A DNA stretch of 64,000 nt from an uncultured Bacteroidota bacterium (GTDB taxonomy: Bacteria; Bacteroidota; Bacteroidia; Chitinophagales; Chitinophagaceae), in contig CAILLK010000078.1 of assembly GCA_903835005.1 (NCBI GenBank), positions 1-64,000 of the forward strand, given 5' to 3'. The position numbers were made by a program, and so were the translations under genes. The notes under the pieces are model-generated. The model searched no databases. It was not told where the DNA came from and saw only the letters and a program-made list of their open reading frames with translations. Of the stretch, positions 44,994 through 53,360 are shown piece by piece (position 1 is the stretch's first letter; each line of letters opens with the position of its first letter).

Positions 44994-45467
44994 TCATTTA
45001 CTTATCTCCCTACTGTAAGGCCGGATACAATAAAACAAAACGGTAAGCACACAGATTATGTACAAGACTAAACTACCACCTGTTTTATAGATTGCTTTAT
45101 AGGCAGGGCTCAGCAATAAAAACGTTGTTGAAGTGCCGACAATAAATCCGATTACCGTCAGAGACCTGGATAGAATATATCCCAGCATATAAAAGGACGC
45201 CGTTCTGTCGGATTTGCTCAGCAGCATCCTCTTCCAGTCCCTCTCAATAGTAACTTGTTAAAATGAATAGACATACAGAAAATAAACAACAATACTCAGA
45301 ATTACTGCCTGGAATAGGATTGAGGAAAATATAGTAAGACGAAATCCTTTTACAATTACATTGGTCTCGCGCGATAAATCAGGAGTATAAAGCCATGTTG
45401 TGGTTATATCATAGGCTCTACTTATTATCAGGAGGAACAGTGAAACTAAAAACTTTTCATTTTTCAT
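44994..45467 (-). pseudogene. Membrane-protein gene interrupted by an in-frame stop
   Basis: Two minus-strand open segments lie in the same frame, separated only by a TAA at 45258-45260. The first (from ATG 45467) encodes LVSLFLLIISRAYDITTTWL and PDLSRETNVIV, plus a second helix. The second continues after the stop with ten more in-frame codons and then ILSRSLTVIGFIVGTSTTFLL and LYIICVLTVLFYCIRPYSRE. The joined product would be a 3-4-helix membrane protein of about 155 residues with a DxxTTxxxxPDLxxE-type first helix. The simplest reading is a disrupted gene; two separate small membrane proteins are the alternative. It directly follows the BatA gene. Confidence 0.55.
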
Positions 45468-45469
45468 TA

Positions 45470-46480
45470 TCAGGTTATACTCCTGAAAACAGTATACCGT
45501 AGCAGCATCTCAAGCACGAGGCAGATAATGGCTATCATGGCAAAAGGGAAGAACAATTCGGCATAGTGCTTGTAGGATGTAATATCTACCTTGGTCTTTT
45601 CAAGTTTGTCAATGTCTTTATAAATTTCTTCCAGCGATTTATTACCTGTAGCACGGAAGTATTTTCCGTTGGTCTCCTTTGCCATTTGTTTCAGCAAGGG
45701 TTCATCTATTTCCACATCCATCAGTTTCTTCTGTATACCCATAGGTGTGGGCATAGGTATTAAAGCCTGCCCTATGGTTCCGATACCTATGGTATATATC
45801 CTTACTTTAAAAGCCTTGGCTATTTCCAGCGCAGTATTAGGGTCTATTAATCCCATATTGTTTACACCATCAGTCATCAATATGATCACCTTGCTTTTGC
45901 CGGTTGAATAGCGCAGCCGGTCAACAGCGGTAGCAAGGCCCATACCTATTGATGTACCATCTACTATCATACCATTATGAATGGCCGAAATCTGCTCCTT
46001 TAGCACATTATGGTCAATGGTTATAGGGCACATAGTATAGCTTTCTCCCGAAAATATGACCAGGCCCATGCGGTCGGTAGGGCGCTGGTCTACAAATTTC
46101 AGCGCTACTTCTTTGGCGGCTTCATACCTGTTGGGTTTGAAGTCTTCGGCCAGCATACTTCCCGAAACGTCTATTGCCAATACTATATCTATACCTTCAG
46201 TATCAATATTTTCGGTTGTATTGCTGGTCTGTGGCCGTGCAAGAGCTATTGATAATGCAATCAAAGCCACTACCCTGAGTACAAATAGAACAGGGCGGAA
46301 CATTGCCTTGCCTCCGGTTTTTGTGCTGTCTATACCCCCCAGTGTGGTAAGCCTTAAAGCCGGACTGTCTTCCCTTTTATTCCTGAAGTACCACCAGATC
46401 ATTATAGGAATAACCAATAACAACCCGAAAAACAGGGGCTGGGCAAAAGTGATATGTTTCCAGTCAAGGAATGCGTTCAT
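45470..46480 (-). CDS. VWA-domain membrane protein, BatA-like
   Basis: 336 residues. Two N-terminal transmembrane helices (PLFFGLLLVIPIMIWWYF and VLFVLRVVALIALSIALA) precede a von Willebrand factor A domain with an intact MIDAS: AIDVSGSM, DGTSIG, and LMTDGVNN. A final helix (YAELFFPFAMIAIICLVLEM) anchors the C-terminus. BatA works with MoxR ATPase in aerotolerance and envelope-stress complexes. Third gene of the DUF58 / BatD-like / BatA unit; its stop is 3 bp before the interrupted membrane-protein gene. Confidence 0.9.
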   Translation of the reverse strand: MNAFLDWKHITFAQPLFFGLLLVIPIMIWWYFRNKREDSPALRLTTLGGIDSTKTGGKAMFRPVLFVLRVVALIALSIALARPQTSNTTENIDTEGIDIVLAIDVSGSMLAEDFKPNRYEAAKEVALKFVDQRPTDRMGLVIFSGESYTMCPITIDHNVLKEQISAIHNGMIVDGTSIGMGLATAVDRLRYSTGKSKVIILMTDGVNNMGLIDPNTALEIAKAFKVRIYTIGIGTIGQALIPMPTPMGIQKKLMDVEIDEPLLKQMAKETNGKYFRATGNKSLEEIYKDIDKLEKTKVDITSYKHYAELFFPFAMIAIICLVLEMLLRYTVFRSIT

Positions 46481-46488
46481 AATATCTT

Positions 46489-47526
46489 TTAGCTTGGGTT
46501 TGTATTATCCGTTTTTGTCTCTGGTTTATTGGAGTCAGTATTATTTGCTATTGGGTTCTCCACTATTACAGGCCTTGATGAATCTATAAACTGCCGGGCC
46601 TGATCCATGGTTTGCACATGCACTTCAGCCAATGGCTGGAATTTGGCAAATTTTGCCAGGTCAGCAGTTTGTAATATGCTCATAAGAAGGTCGTGGTAAG
46701 GCTGCATCTCCTTTATCTCCAGCGATTTTGCTAGCATCTCGTCGGTAGTCAGTTCCATCGCCGATGTCTGGAATCTGGCCTCAATATAATTGCGCACAAT
46801 ATCGGTAAGTTCTACATAATACTCCTTAACCTGTTTCTTCTGCCATAGCTGCCGCAGCTCAAGTTCCCTCAGCAGCCGCAATGCATAGTCCTGCAGGGTT
46901 TCAGAAGCCCCCTGTGCTTTTGTAACAGTTTTTTTGTTCCGGATAAAGTAGATAATTACAAAAGCCAGTAATAAAAAGAACAATACGCCACCTGCTATCA
47001 GCCATATATAATCGAGCCACGTACTTTTTACATAGATAATACCCTTTATGCCCTTAAATCCTTTGGTTGTGTCCACGGCAACAGTCTGAACCATCAGGGC
47101 AAAAGAATCTGTCTGGATGGTATAAGGATCGCCGCTGTTGGGGATTACAGCAAATGTAAATGCCGGAATTTTAAATATCCCGGAGTCGAAACCGGTAATA
47201 ACAATGCGCTGATTGTAGGTTACCAGATTACCCTGCTTTATAGTATCAATTTTTCCCCGCTCCACTACTTCCAGGTTATTGAATGTGTCGGGTATCACTG
47301 CCCATTGCACTCTTCCTGTTGCCGGGTTGTTCTGTATATGTATAAAAAACCGGGCCTGGTCGCCAATTACTATCTGCCGGGCATCTAGCTGTGCATTGGC
47401 ATGTGCATCGCCCTGTGCAAAAGAGTAATAAGTAGAAAGAGAAAGTATTATACTCACACACCAAAATACTAAAAGAGCTCTCCCTTTAGTATCTGACTTC
47501 CTTATTGTTGAAAAAATTAATTCCAT
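46489..47526 (-). CDS. BatD-like membrane protein
   Basis: 345 residues. A signal-like first helix (LVFWCVSIILSLSTYYSFAQ) is followed by an exported beta-rich domain (DARQIVIGDQARFFIHIQNN...FDSGIFKIPAFTF) similar to the start of BatD. A second transmembrane helix lies near residues 175-195 (YIWLIAGGVLFFLLLAFVII), then a cytoplasmic helical part (LRLLRELELRQLWQKKQVKE, AMELTTDEMLA) and a low-complexity Asn/Thr tail. It lies 8 bp upstream of the BatA gene and 66 bp downstream of the DUF58 gene. Confidence 0.78.
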   Translation of the reverse strand: MELIFSTIRKSDTKGRALLVFWCVSIILSLSTYYSFAQGDAHANAQLDARQIVIGDQARFFIHIQNNPATGRVQWAVIPDTFNNLEVVERGKIDTIKQGNLVTYNQRIVITGFDSGIFKIPAFTFAVIPNSGDPYTIQTDSFALMVQTVAVDTTKGFKGIKGIIYVKSTWLDYIWLIAGGVLFFLLLAFVIIYFIRNKKTVTKAQGASETLQDYALRLLRELELRQLWQKKQVKEYYVELTDIVRNYIEARFQTSAMELTTDEMLAKSLEIKEMQPYHDLLMSILQTADLAKFAKFQPLAEVHVQTMDQARQFIDSSRPVIVENPIANNTDSNKPETKTDNTNPS

Positions 47527-47592
47527 TAATGAATTTATTTTCTGTTTTTTTTCATTTGCACATCAGCATATTCTGAATTTGCACATTGGAAA

Positions 47593-48459
47593 TTATCTGC
47601 CCTTAAAATACCCCTGCAATATTTTCACATAGTCATCATCAGTCTTTATGTGCAATAATGAAGCGCCGCTCTTTCTGAAAGATTGAATGCAATACTTGTT
47701 CTTTTCTTCAAAATAAGCACCATATCTGTTTCTAATGGCCTTGTCGTCCGTGTCCAGCCAGAACATTTTTCCGCTCTCCGAATCGGCAACCTGTACCAAT
47801 CCAGCTGAGGGCATTTCTTTATCGTATTTGTCAAAAATATGTATGCCTACCAGATCGTGTTTACGGGCAGCAAGCTGCAATGCATTATCAAATGGCTTGC
47901 TTACAAAGTCGCTGAGCAGGAAGGTGATTGATTTTTTCTTCAGTACGTTATTCAGGAATTCAAGGGCCACACCTACATCCGTATTGCCCGAATATTTAGG
48001 TTCCAGGGCAATTAATTCACGTATTATCCGCAGAATATGGCTTTTACCTTTCTTGGGAGGAACATATTTCTCCACTTTATCACTGAAGAAAATCACCCCT
48101 ACTTTATCATTGTTTGTAGTAGCCGAGAAAGCGAGCACTGCACCTAGTTCTGTTATCAGGTCCCGTTTCAGTTGCCTTTGGGTGCCAAAAAGCGAACTGC
48201 TGCTTATATCAACCAGCAACATCACTATCAGTTCTCTTTCCTCTTCAAAAACTTTTACAAATGGATGCGAAAAACGAGCTGTTACATTCCAGTCAATAAA
48301 TTTCACATCATCGCCCGGAATGTACTCCCGCACCTCACTGAAGGACATTCCTCTACCTTTAAATGTAGAATGATACTCCCCCGCAAATATATGATTGCTG
48401 AGTCCCTTGGTTTTTATTTCTATCCGCCTTACTTTTTTAAGTATTTCAGCAGTTGTCAT
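47593..48459 (-). CDS. DUF58 domain protein (VWA-like)
   Basis: 288 residues, cytoplasmic. The N-terminal signature GRGMSFSEVREYIPGDDVKF plus IDWNVTARFSHPFVK is diagnostic of DUF58. The following VWA-like core has LLVDISSSSLFG and LLSDFVSKPFDNAL. DUF58 proteins partner with MoxR ATPases and Bat proteins. Here it opens the DUF58-BatD-BatA unit, while the only MoxR of the window is about 22 kb away, so the interaction would be in trans unless another moxR lies outside the window. Confidence 0.92.
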   Translation of the reverse strand: MTTAEILKKVRRIEIKTKGLSNHIFAGEYHSTFKGRGMSFSEVREYIPGDDVKFIDWNVTARFSHPFVKVFEEERELIVMLLVDISSSSLFGTQRQLKRDLITELGAVLAFSATTNNDKVGVIFFSDKVEKYVPPKKGKSHILRIIRELIALEPKYSGNTDVGVALEFLNNVLKKKSITFLLSDFVSKPFDNALQLAARKHDLVGIHIFDKYDKEMPSAGLVQVADSESGKMFWLDTDDKAIRNRYGAYFEEKNKYCIQSFRKSGASLLHIKTDDDYVKILQGYFKGR

Positions 48460-48813
48460 TTTTAGTTGAAAGATTATGGAATCAGTTGGTAATTAGGTCC
48501 CAAAACAATTTATCTCACAAAAATAGCCGTTCCAATGATTAGGTGTCAAAAGAAAATACTTAAAATTTTCTGAAAAAACATTGGCTGCAACACTATTAAA
48601 CCTGATTCTCCAGAAACGTTTGATATCGGTTGCAGGGAGTTTGCAACCGATGAGGTAATTATGAAATTCAGTAAATTATCATGCTGATTATTTAATCAAA
48701 CCAACTTTATGGTTTATTCCGGTTTTTAATTTAACCGACGGGTATAAAACGGCTACAATCAGGCATAACAATAATGGCTGATATATGCAAAAAAATAAAG
48801 GTATTTACAGACA
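48460..48813. other. Spacer with one strong palindrome
   Basis: 354 bp between the cold-shock gene and the DUF58 operon, both on the minus strand. The palindrome at 48625-48651 is the only structure I can support; I found no gene. Confidence 0.5.
48625..48651. promoter_or_regulatory. Perfect 10-bp palindrome (hairpin or operator)
   Basis: ATCGGTTGCA (48625-48634) and TGCAACCGAT (48642-48651) are perfect inverted repeats around a 7-nt centre. No T-run follows on either strand, so an operator or an RNA stem is likelier than an intrinsic terminator. It is about 165 bp upstream of the DUF58 start and about 160 bp beyond the cold-shock stop. Confidence 0.5.
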
Positions 48814-49257
48814 TTAAATCTTTTTAACCTTAATTGCATTCAGCCCTTTTGGTCCGTTTTCTACTTCAAAAGTAACCTTGTCTTTTTCCTTTACCGGGCC
48901 TGCAAGCTGGTTTACATGCACAAACACGCTCTCCTGGCTTTTAAGATCATTGATAAATCCGTACCCTTTGGCATCATTAAAGAAAGTGATTACCCCGGTT
49001 CTGATAATTTCAACTGGTTCACTATTATTCCTCGCTGCGCCAAGCTGAATATCCTCAAGATTGACTTCTTTCTTTTTCTTCGGATCCGGTGGCACATCAG
49101 ACAGATTGCCATTCTCATCCACATAAGCCATCATAGAGTCGAGGCCTTTACCTTTGTTGTTATTCGCTTTCCGCTCCTCTTTACGCTGTTCCTTATCCTG
49201 CCTGTTCTTCTGCTTCTTCTTTTCTTTTTCTTTTTTACCCTGAGTTTCCTGAGCCAT
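48814..49257 (-). CDS. Cold-shock-domain protein with charged N-terminal extension
   Basis: 147 residues. The C-terminal ~65 residues form a cold-shock domain: GVITFFNDAKGYGFINDL (RNP1 KGYGFI), SVFVHVNQL (RNP2 FVHV), and GLNAIKVKK. It binds single-stranded RNA or DNA. The first ~75 residues are unusual: a Lys/Glu/Gln-rich low-complexity stretch (KKEKEKKKQKNRQDKEQRKE) then MMAYVDENGNLSDVPPDP, a segment found in Bacteroidota cold-shock proteins. The extension may add RNA contacts. Confidence 0.9.
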   Translation of the reverse strand: MAQETQGKKEKEKKKQKNRQDKEQRKEERKANNNKGKGLDSMMAYVDENGNLSDVPPDPKKKKEVNLEDIQLGAARNNSEPVEIIRTGVITFFNDAKGYGFINDLKSQESVFVHVNQLAGPVKEKDKVTFEVENGPKGLNAIKVKKI

Positions 49258-49400
49258 ATTTACTATAAAATTTTTTTAGTTATTGTAAAGGTCGTCTATT
49301 TTTCATTCATATCAGGTTAACGTTGAAATAAAAATGTATAATGAGATAACACGGCTGAATATTGAGTTTAGATCCAATCAGAATTCCCTAATTTTATGCA

Positions 49401-49988
49401 ATGGAAATCAATGAACCAGCGGTCGCATACGGTAAACGCAAATATACCATTGCGGAATACCTTGAACTGGAAAATGCTTCGGAAGTTAAACATGAGTATT
49501 ATCAGGGAGAGATTTTTGCAATGGCAGGCGCTAAATTGCCCCATATAATTATTAATAAAAACCTGATGATACTTTCAGGCAATAAGCTTAAAGGAAATAA
49601 ATGCCAGCCATATGGAAATGATACCCGAATCTGGATCAAGAAAAATACGCTCTTTACCTATCCTGATCTGACAATAATATGCGGTAAACCTGAAAGTAGG
49701 AATGACGATGATTTTAACTTTCTAAATCCCGTTGTAATTTTCGAATTGCTCTCCAAATCAACGGAAAGCTATGACCGGGGCAGCAAGTTTGATTTGTATA
49801 AAGAAATTCCAACACTTAAAGAATATATTTTGGTCGACTCGGAATCTATAACAATTGAAGCATGGTTTTTAAATGAAAATGGAGATTGGGCATTAAGGCA
49901 GTACAACAATTTAGGTCAATCACTTGAATTACCAAGTTTGGGAATCTCAATTGAATTGCAGGAAATTTACCAGGATGTAAATTTTTAG
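49401..49988 (+). CDS. Uma2-family (DUF820) PD-(D/E)XK endonuclease
   Basis: 195 residues. Family landmarks: [34 protein letters not shown] (catalytic Asp), [19 protein letters not shown] (Glu and downstream Lys), and [10 protein letters not shown]. Members are abundant in Cyanobacteria and some Bacteroidota, with unclear biological role. Monocistronic; no partner gene. Confidence 0.9.
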   Translation: MEINEPAVAYGKRKYTIAEYLELENASEVKHEYYQGEIFAMAGAKLPHIIINKNLMILSGNKLKGNKCQPYGNDTRIWIKKNTLFTYPDLTIICGKPESRNDDDFNFLNPVVIFELLSKSTESYDRGSKFDLYKEIPTLKEYILVDSESITIEAWFLNENGDWALRQYNNLGQSLELPSLGISIELQEIYQDVNF

Positions 49989-50132
49989 ACCATCTCCCTA
50001 CCTGTCGGTATTTTACAAATTACCTGATTCAACCTTATCCCTGTTTCATTTTCACTTTCAGGGGTTATACTTATTCTGATTCGCAAAACTTATATCTGTA
50101 AGCCAGGTCAGGTATAGTAGCCATTATTATTT

Positions 50133-50140
50133 TAGCTTTG
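50133..50140 (+). promoter_or_regulatory. Candidate fmt -7 element (TAGCTTTG)
   Basis: TAGCTTTG matches TAnnTTTG and ends 8 bp before the fmt ATG, which would give a very short leader of only a few nucleotides. No -33 TTG was found at proper spacing. Confidence 0.35.
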
Positions 50141-50148
50141 CAGCCTAA

Positions 50149-51081
50149 ATGAAGCGTTTCGACCAGTTAAGAGTTATATTTTTTGGCACACCCGATTTTG
50201 CCGTTGCATCGCTCGACGCCCTTGTAAAAGCTGGTGCAAATATTGTAGCCGTTGTTACCATGCCCGACAAGCCCGCCGGCAGGGGCATGCAGTTGCAGGC
50301 ATCGGCTGTAAAACAATATGCTGTGGCACATGGATTACTTGTGTTGCAACCGGAAAAAATGAAAGCCCCGGAATTTCTCGATGTACTTAGGTCTCTTAAT
50401 GCCGACCTGCAGATAGTTGTAGCATTCCGTATGATGCCTGAGGCAGTCTGGAATATGCCACCTATGGGCACTATCAATGTACACGGTTCGCTGCTTCCGC
50501 AATACCGGGGTGCGGCTCCGGTAAACCGGGCGATTATGAACGGAGAAACTGAAACCGGAGTAACTACCTTTAAGCTGAAGCATGAAATAGATACCGGCGA
50601 CATCCTTTTACAACAAAAAGTACCCATTTTGCCCGAGGATACTGCCGGAACGCTACACGATAAACTGATGATTGCGGGAGCAGAATTATTGGTAACAACT
50701 GTAAAAGGCCTTGCTGAAGGAACAGTGCATGAGCTATCTCAGAATGATATACAAGACGCGGATATAAAACATGCACCAAAAATATTTAAAGAACATACCC
50801 TTATAGACTGGGGCCGGCCTGTAAACGAGATCAATAACTTTATAAGAGGGCTGTCTCCATATCCTGCTGCATACACCATACTGAACAATAAAACAGTTAA
50901 AATCTATAAAGCGCATGTCTTTGAGGATCCTGTTGAGCTCACATCTGGCACAATGCAAACCGACCACTCTACCTACCTGCGATTTGCAGCTACAGATGGT
51001 TGGGTATATATAGATGATCTGCAACTGGAAGGGAAGAAAAGGATGAAGGTGGTAGATTTTTTGAGGGGATACCGAAGTTGA
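50149..51081 (+). CDS. fmt: Methionyl-tRNA formyltransferase
   Basis: 310 residues. It formylates initiator Met-tRNA using 10-formyl-tetrahydrofolate. The N-terminal Rossmann domain starts VIFFGTPDFAVASLDAL. The catalytic Asn/His/Asp set is in INVHGSLLPQYRGAAP and HEIDTGDILL. A C-terminal OB-like domain begins near RGLSPYPAAYTIL. Length is normal. No def gene is adjacent. Confidence 0.96.
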   Translation: MKRFDQLRVIFFGTPDFAVASLDALVKAGANIVAVVTMPDKPAGRGMQLQASAVKQYAVAHGLLVLQPEKMKAPEFLDVLRSLNADLQIVVAFRMMPEAVWNMPPMGTINVHGSLLPQYRGAAPVNRAIMNGETETGVTTFKLKHEIDTGDILLQQKVPILPEDTAGTLHDKLMIAGAELLVTTVKGLAEGTVHELSQNDIQDADIKHAPKIFKEHTLIDWGRPVNEINNFIRGLSPYPAAYTILNNKTVKIYKAHVFEDPVELTSGTMQTDHSTYLRFAATDGWVYIDDLQLEGKKRMKVVDFLRGYRS

Positions 51082-51170
51082 TTATTCAGTAGTATCATTG
51101 TATTCCATTTACTCCTTTAAGTAAAGTATTTTATTAAGATTATTATCTCCGGTAAAGCGGATTAGTATAT

Positions 51171-52358
51171 ATGAAGATATTGTTTTTGGCTAACCGCGTT
51201 CCGTATCCGCCATACCGAGGCGATAAACTGAAGATTTACAATCTCGCCCGGAGATTGAAAGACCGGCATGAATTACACCTGCTCGCTTTTGCCCAAACTA
51301 AAGAAGATCTGGGGTACAAAACCGAACTCGAAAAAATATTTAAAGAAGTTAATTTTATCTATCTGCCTAAATGGCAATCTGCGCTGAACTGCCTGGCTGG
51401 CGCATGGGATGTGAGGCCGCTGCAGGTACTTTATTTTCAGTCCGGCAAATTGCAAAACCAGCTTGATTCATTGCTTGAGCAACATAAATACGATGCAGTC
51501 CATGTGCAGCATTTGCGCATGTCGCCTTATCTGGCCGGTAGAAAAGATATCCCCAGGATACTCGATCTGCCCGATGCTTTTTCGTTGTATTGGGAGCGCC
51601 GGAAAATGGTGAAACACGGCTTGCTGACCAGGATATTTGAAAATATAGAACAGCGACGAGTGCTGAAATATGAAAAGGTACTGGAACAATATAATTTATC
51701 CCTGGTTTGTTCATCAGAAGACCTGGCCTATCTCGAAAAGACCCATAATACCGGTAATCTGCGGTTATTGCCTAATGGTGTGGATCTTGAAACATTTGCC
51801 CCGTGCAATCATGATTACAGCCATAATAAAACAATCCTCTTTACCGGCAATATGGATTATGCTCCTAATGTAGATGCAGTAATCTATTTCACCTCAGAAA
51901 TCCTGCCATTAATAAGATCCAAACAGCCGGATGTACAATTTATCATAGCTGGCCAGCGGCCTGTACCCAAAGTACTTGCACTTGCAAATGCTCATATTGT
52001 TGTTACCGGCTTTATTAAAGACCTGGCAGCTACTTACAATAGTGCCAGTGTAGTCGTTGCGCCATTGCGATTTGGGGCTGGCACACAGAACAAGGTACTG
52101 GAAGCTATGGCAATGGGCGTGCCTGTGGTCTGCTCTCATATTGGCTTTGGCGGTCTTGGAATAAAAAGTGGGGAGGGTGCTATTATGCAAACAGATTCGG
52201 AAGCATTTGCAAATAGTGTTTCTGAATTATTAGGTTCTGAAAAATTACGGAGGCAGGTAGGCACAGAAGGTATGAGAGTTATCAGGACCAGATTTGACTG
52301 GGATATAATAGCTAAGATGCTGGAGGGTTATTTTGAGGAGATAGGGGGTGGGAAATAA
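51171..52358 (+). CDS. GT4-family glycosyltransferase (TIGR03087-like)
   Basis: 395 residues, GT-B fold. The N-terminus KILFLANRVPYPPYRGDKLK resembles sugar transferases of the TIGR03087 group. The C-terminal donor-binding half carries TILFTGNMDYAPN, FIIAGQRPVPKV, VVVAPLRFGAGTQNKVLEAM (the GT4 E-x7-E-like region) and a GVPVV strand. It probably extends a surface polysaccharide; donor and acceptor sugars are unknown. It sits 89 bp after fmt and is followed by an accessory patch. Confidence 0.87.
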   Translation: MKILFLANRVPYPPYRGDKLKIYNLARRLKDRHELHLLAFAQTKEDLGYKTELEKIFKEVNFIYLPKWQSALNCLAGAWDVRPLQVLYFQSGKLQNQLDSLLEQHKYDAVHVQHLRMSPYLAGRKDIPRILDLPDAFSLYWERRKMVKHGLLTRIFENIEQRRVLKYEKVLEQYNLSLVCSSEDLAYLEKTHNTGNLRLLPNGVDLETFAPCNHDYSHNKTILFTGNMDYAPNVDAVIYFTSEILPLIRSKQPDVQFIIAGQRPVPKVLALANAHIVVTGFIKDLAATYNSASVVVAPLRFGAGTQNKVLEAMAMGVPVVCSHIGFGGLGIKSGEGAIMQTDSEAFANSVSELLGSEKLRRQVGTEGMRVIRTRFDWDIIAKMLEGYFEEIGGGK

Positions 52359-52564
52359 GATCCACAGGTTAAGCTGCTGGTATTGCCTGGTAGTAATTTC
52401 AAGTGTAATTTATGCATCAATCACTTACAAAAAAACATGGAAATCAGTTACATATATACTATATTCTTGCCAGGCATAAAGGCGGAAACACTGTTTTTGA
52501 AAATTTACAAACGCTATGTTCGGTATGTAATATCGGGAAAAGCAATCTTGATTTTAATGGTTAA
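52359..52564 (+). pseudogene. Decayed HNH endonuclease fragment (frameshifted)
   Basis: Two frames together match an HNH nuclease. From about 52371 one frame reads VLPGSNFKCNLC then NHLQKNMEISYIY, corresponding to the VLxRDxFKCxxC start of such domains. After a frameshift near 52450 the other frame reads ILARHKGGNTVFENLQTLCS and continues VCNIGKSN to a TAA at 52562, the NLQ-LC-xx-CN-xGKSN core. The first catalytic His is replaced by Tyr (YYILA instead of DHILP) and the 5' part is missing. This is a remnant, not a working enzyme. Confidence 0.65.
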
Positions 52565-52576
52565 GTTTGCGCCAAT

Positions 52577-53023
52577 ATGAAATATGATTTCTACAATGAC
52601 ATAACTGCTTCAGGAAGATTTGAAATATTTGATTTTATTAGCTCAGGCAGTAAAAGCAATATTTTGAAAAGAGCGAGATTTGACTTCATTGAGGAGCCAG
52701 ATACTTACAATCTTGCATTTGGAGATTTGTTGCATAATGGGCGTATTGATGATTATAGTATATCGGACAATAATGATATGGCAAAAATATTAGCAACTAT
52801 TGTATTCATTTCAAAAATATTTTTGAAGCAGTATCCTGAGAGAACTATTGTTTTCAGAGGTATTACCGCAGAAAGGACAAGGCTTTACAGGATGGCAATT
52901 GGGAATAACTTAAATGAGTTGTTGGACTTCTTTGAAATATATGGTGTACGGAAGGATGGAAGTATAGATTATTTTATAAAGAACGAAGAGTATTTTGCTT
53001 TTTTGGCTAAAAAAAAGTTTTAA
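52577..53023 (+). CDS. DUF6934-family protein
   Basis: 148 residues. The N-terminus KYDFYNDITASGRFEIFDFI, then KRARFDFIEEPDTYNLAFGD, and FRGITAERTRLYRMAI match a family of small Bacteroidota proteins of unknown function (DUF6934). TAAGTTTG (52562-52569) ends 7 bp before the ATG as a possible -7 element, overlapping the stop of the HNH remnant. A 55-residue ORF follows 9 bp downstream; the pair resembles a toxin-antitoxin-sized two-gene module, but this is only inference. Confidence 0.75.
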   Translation: MKYDFYNDITASGRFEIFDFISSGSKSNILKRARFDFIEEPDTYNLAFGDLLHNGRIDDYSISDNNDMAKILATIVFISKIFLKQYPERTIVFRGITAERTRLYRMAIGNNLNELLDFFEIYGVRKDGSIDYFIKNEEYFAFLAKKKF

Positions 53024-53032
53024 ATTTGCAGT

Positions 53033-53200
53033 ATGAACAGCACTAAAGATACATTAGAAGAAATACAAAAGCTGTTTCCGGGTGTAAAAATCACAATTGA
53101 TCCTTCATTAGATAATGATAAGGGTATTGGTAATCCGAAAAAGCTTGCGGATATGAAAAAGGTACTTAGTACCATAAAATATCCATTACCTGTCCGTTAG
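53033..53200 (+). CDS. Small 55-residue partner of the DUF6934 protein
   Basis: Begins MNSTKDTLEEIQKLFPGVKI and ends IKYPLPVR. A possible -7 element TAAATTTG (53021-53028) overlaps the upstream stop. It has a helix-strand pattern, acidic in the first half and basic in the second. Not recognised as a known domain. The spacer 53201-53360 that follows holds only a 21-codon frame (53210-53275) of doubtful meaning. Confidence 0.5.
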   Translation: MNSTKDTLEEIQKLFPGVKITIDPSLDNDKGIGNPKKLADMKKVLSTIKYPLPVR

Positions 53201-53360
53201 CCATTTCTTATGAATACCGCACATAAATACGGGATTCAGGACTTGGCTGAACGAGAAGCTGTATTTGCTGCTTAGTTTTTAATGGAATTGCATAGTCCAT
53301 TTTCCTTTTATAAAAGCAATCTCCATTTAATGTTTAAATTTGGTTGAAAAATTATACACT

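Noticed and set aside
52383-52580. 65-residue frame before the DUF6934 gene
   Set aside because: Its frame carries only the first part of the decayed HNH domain; better explained as a frameshifted pseudogene.
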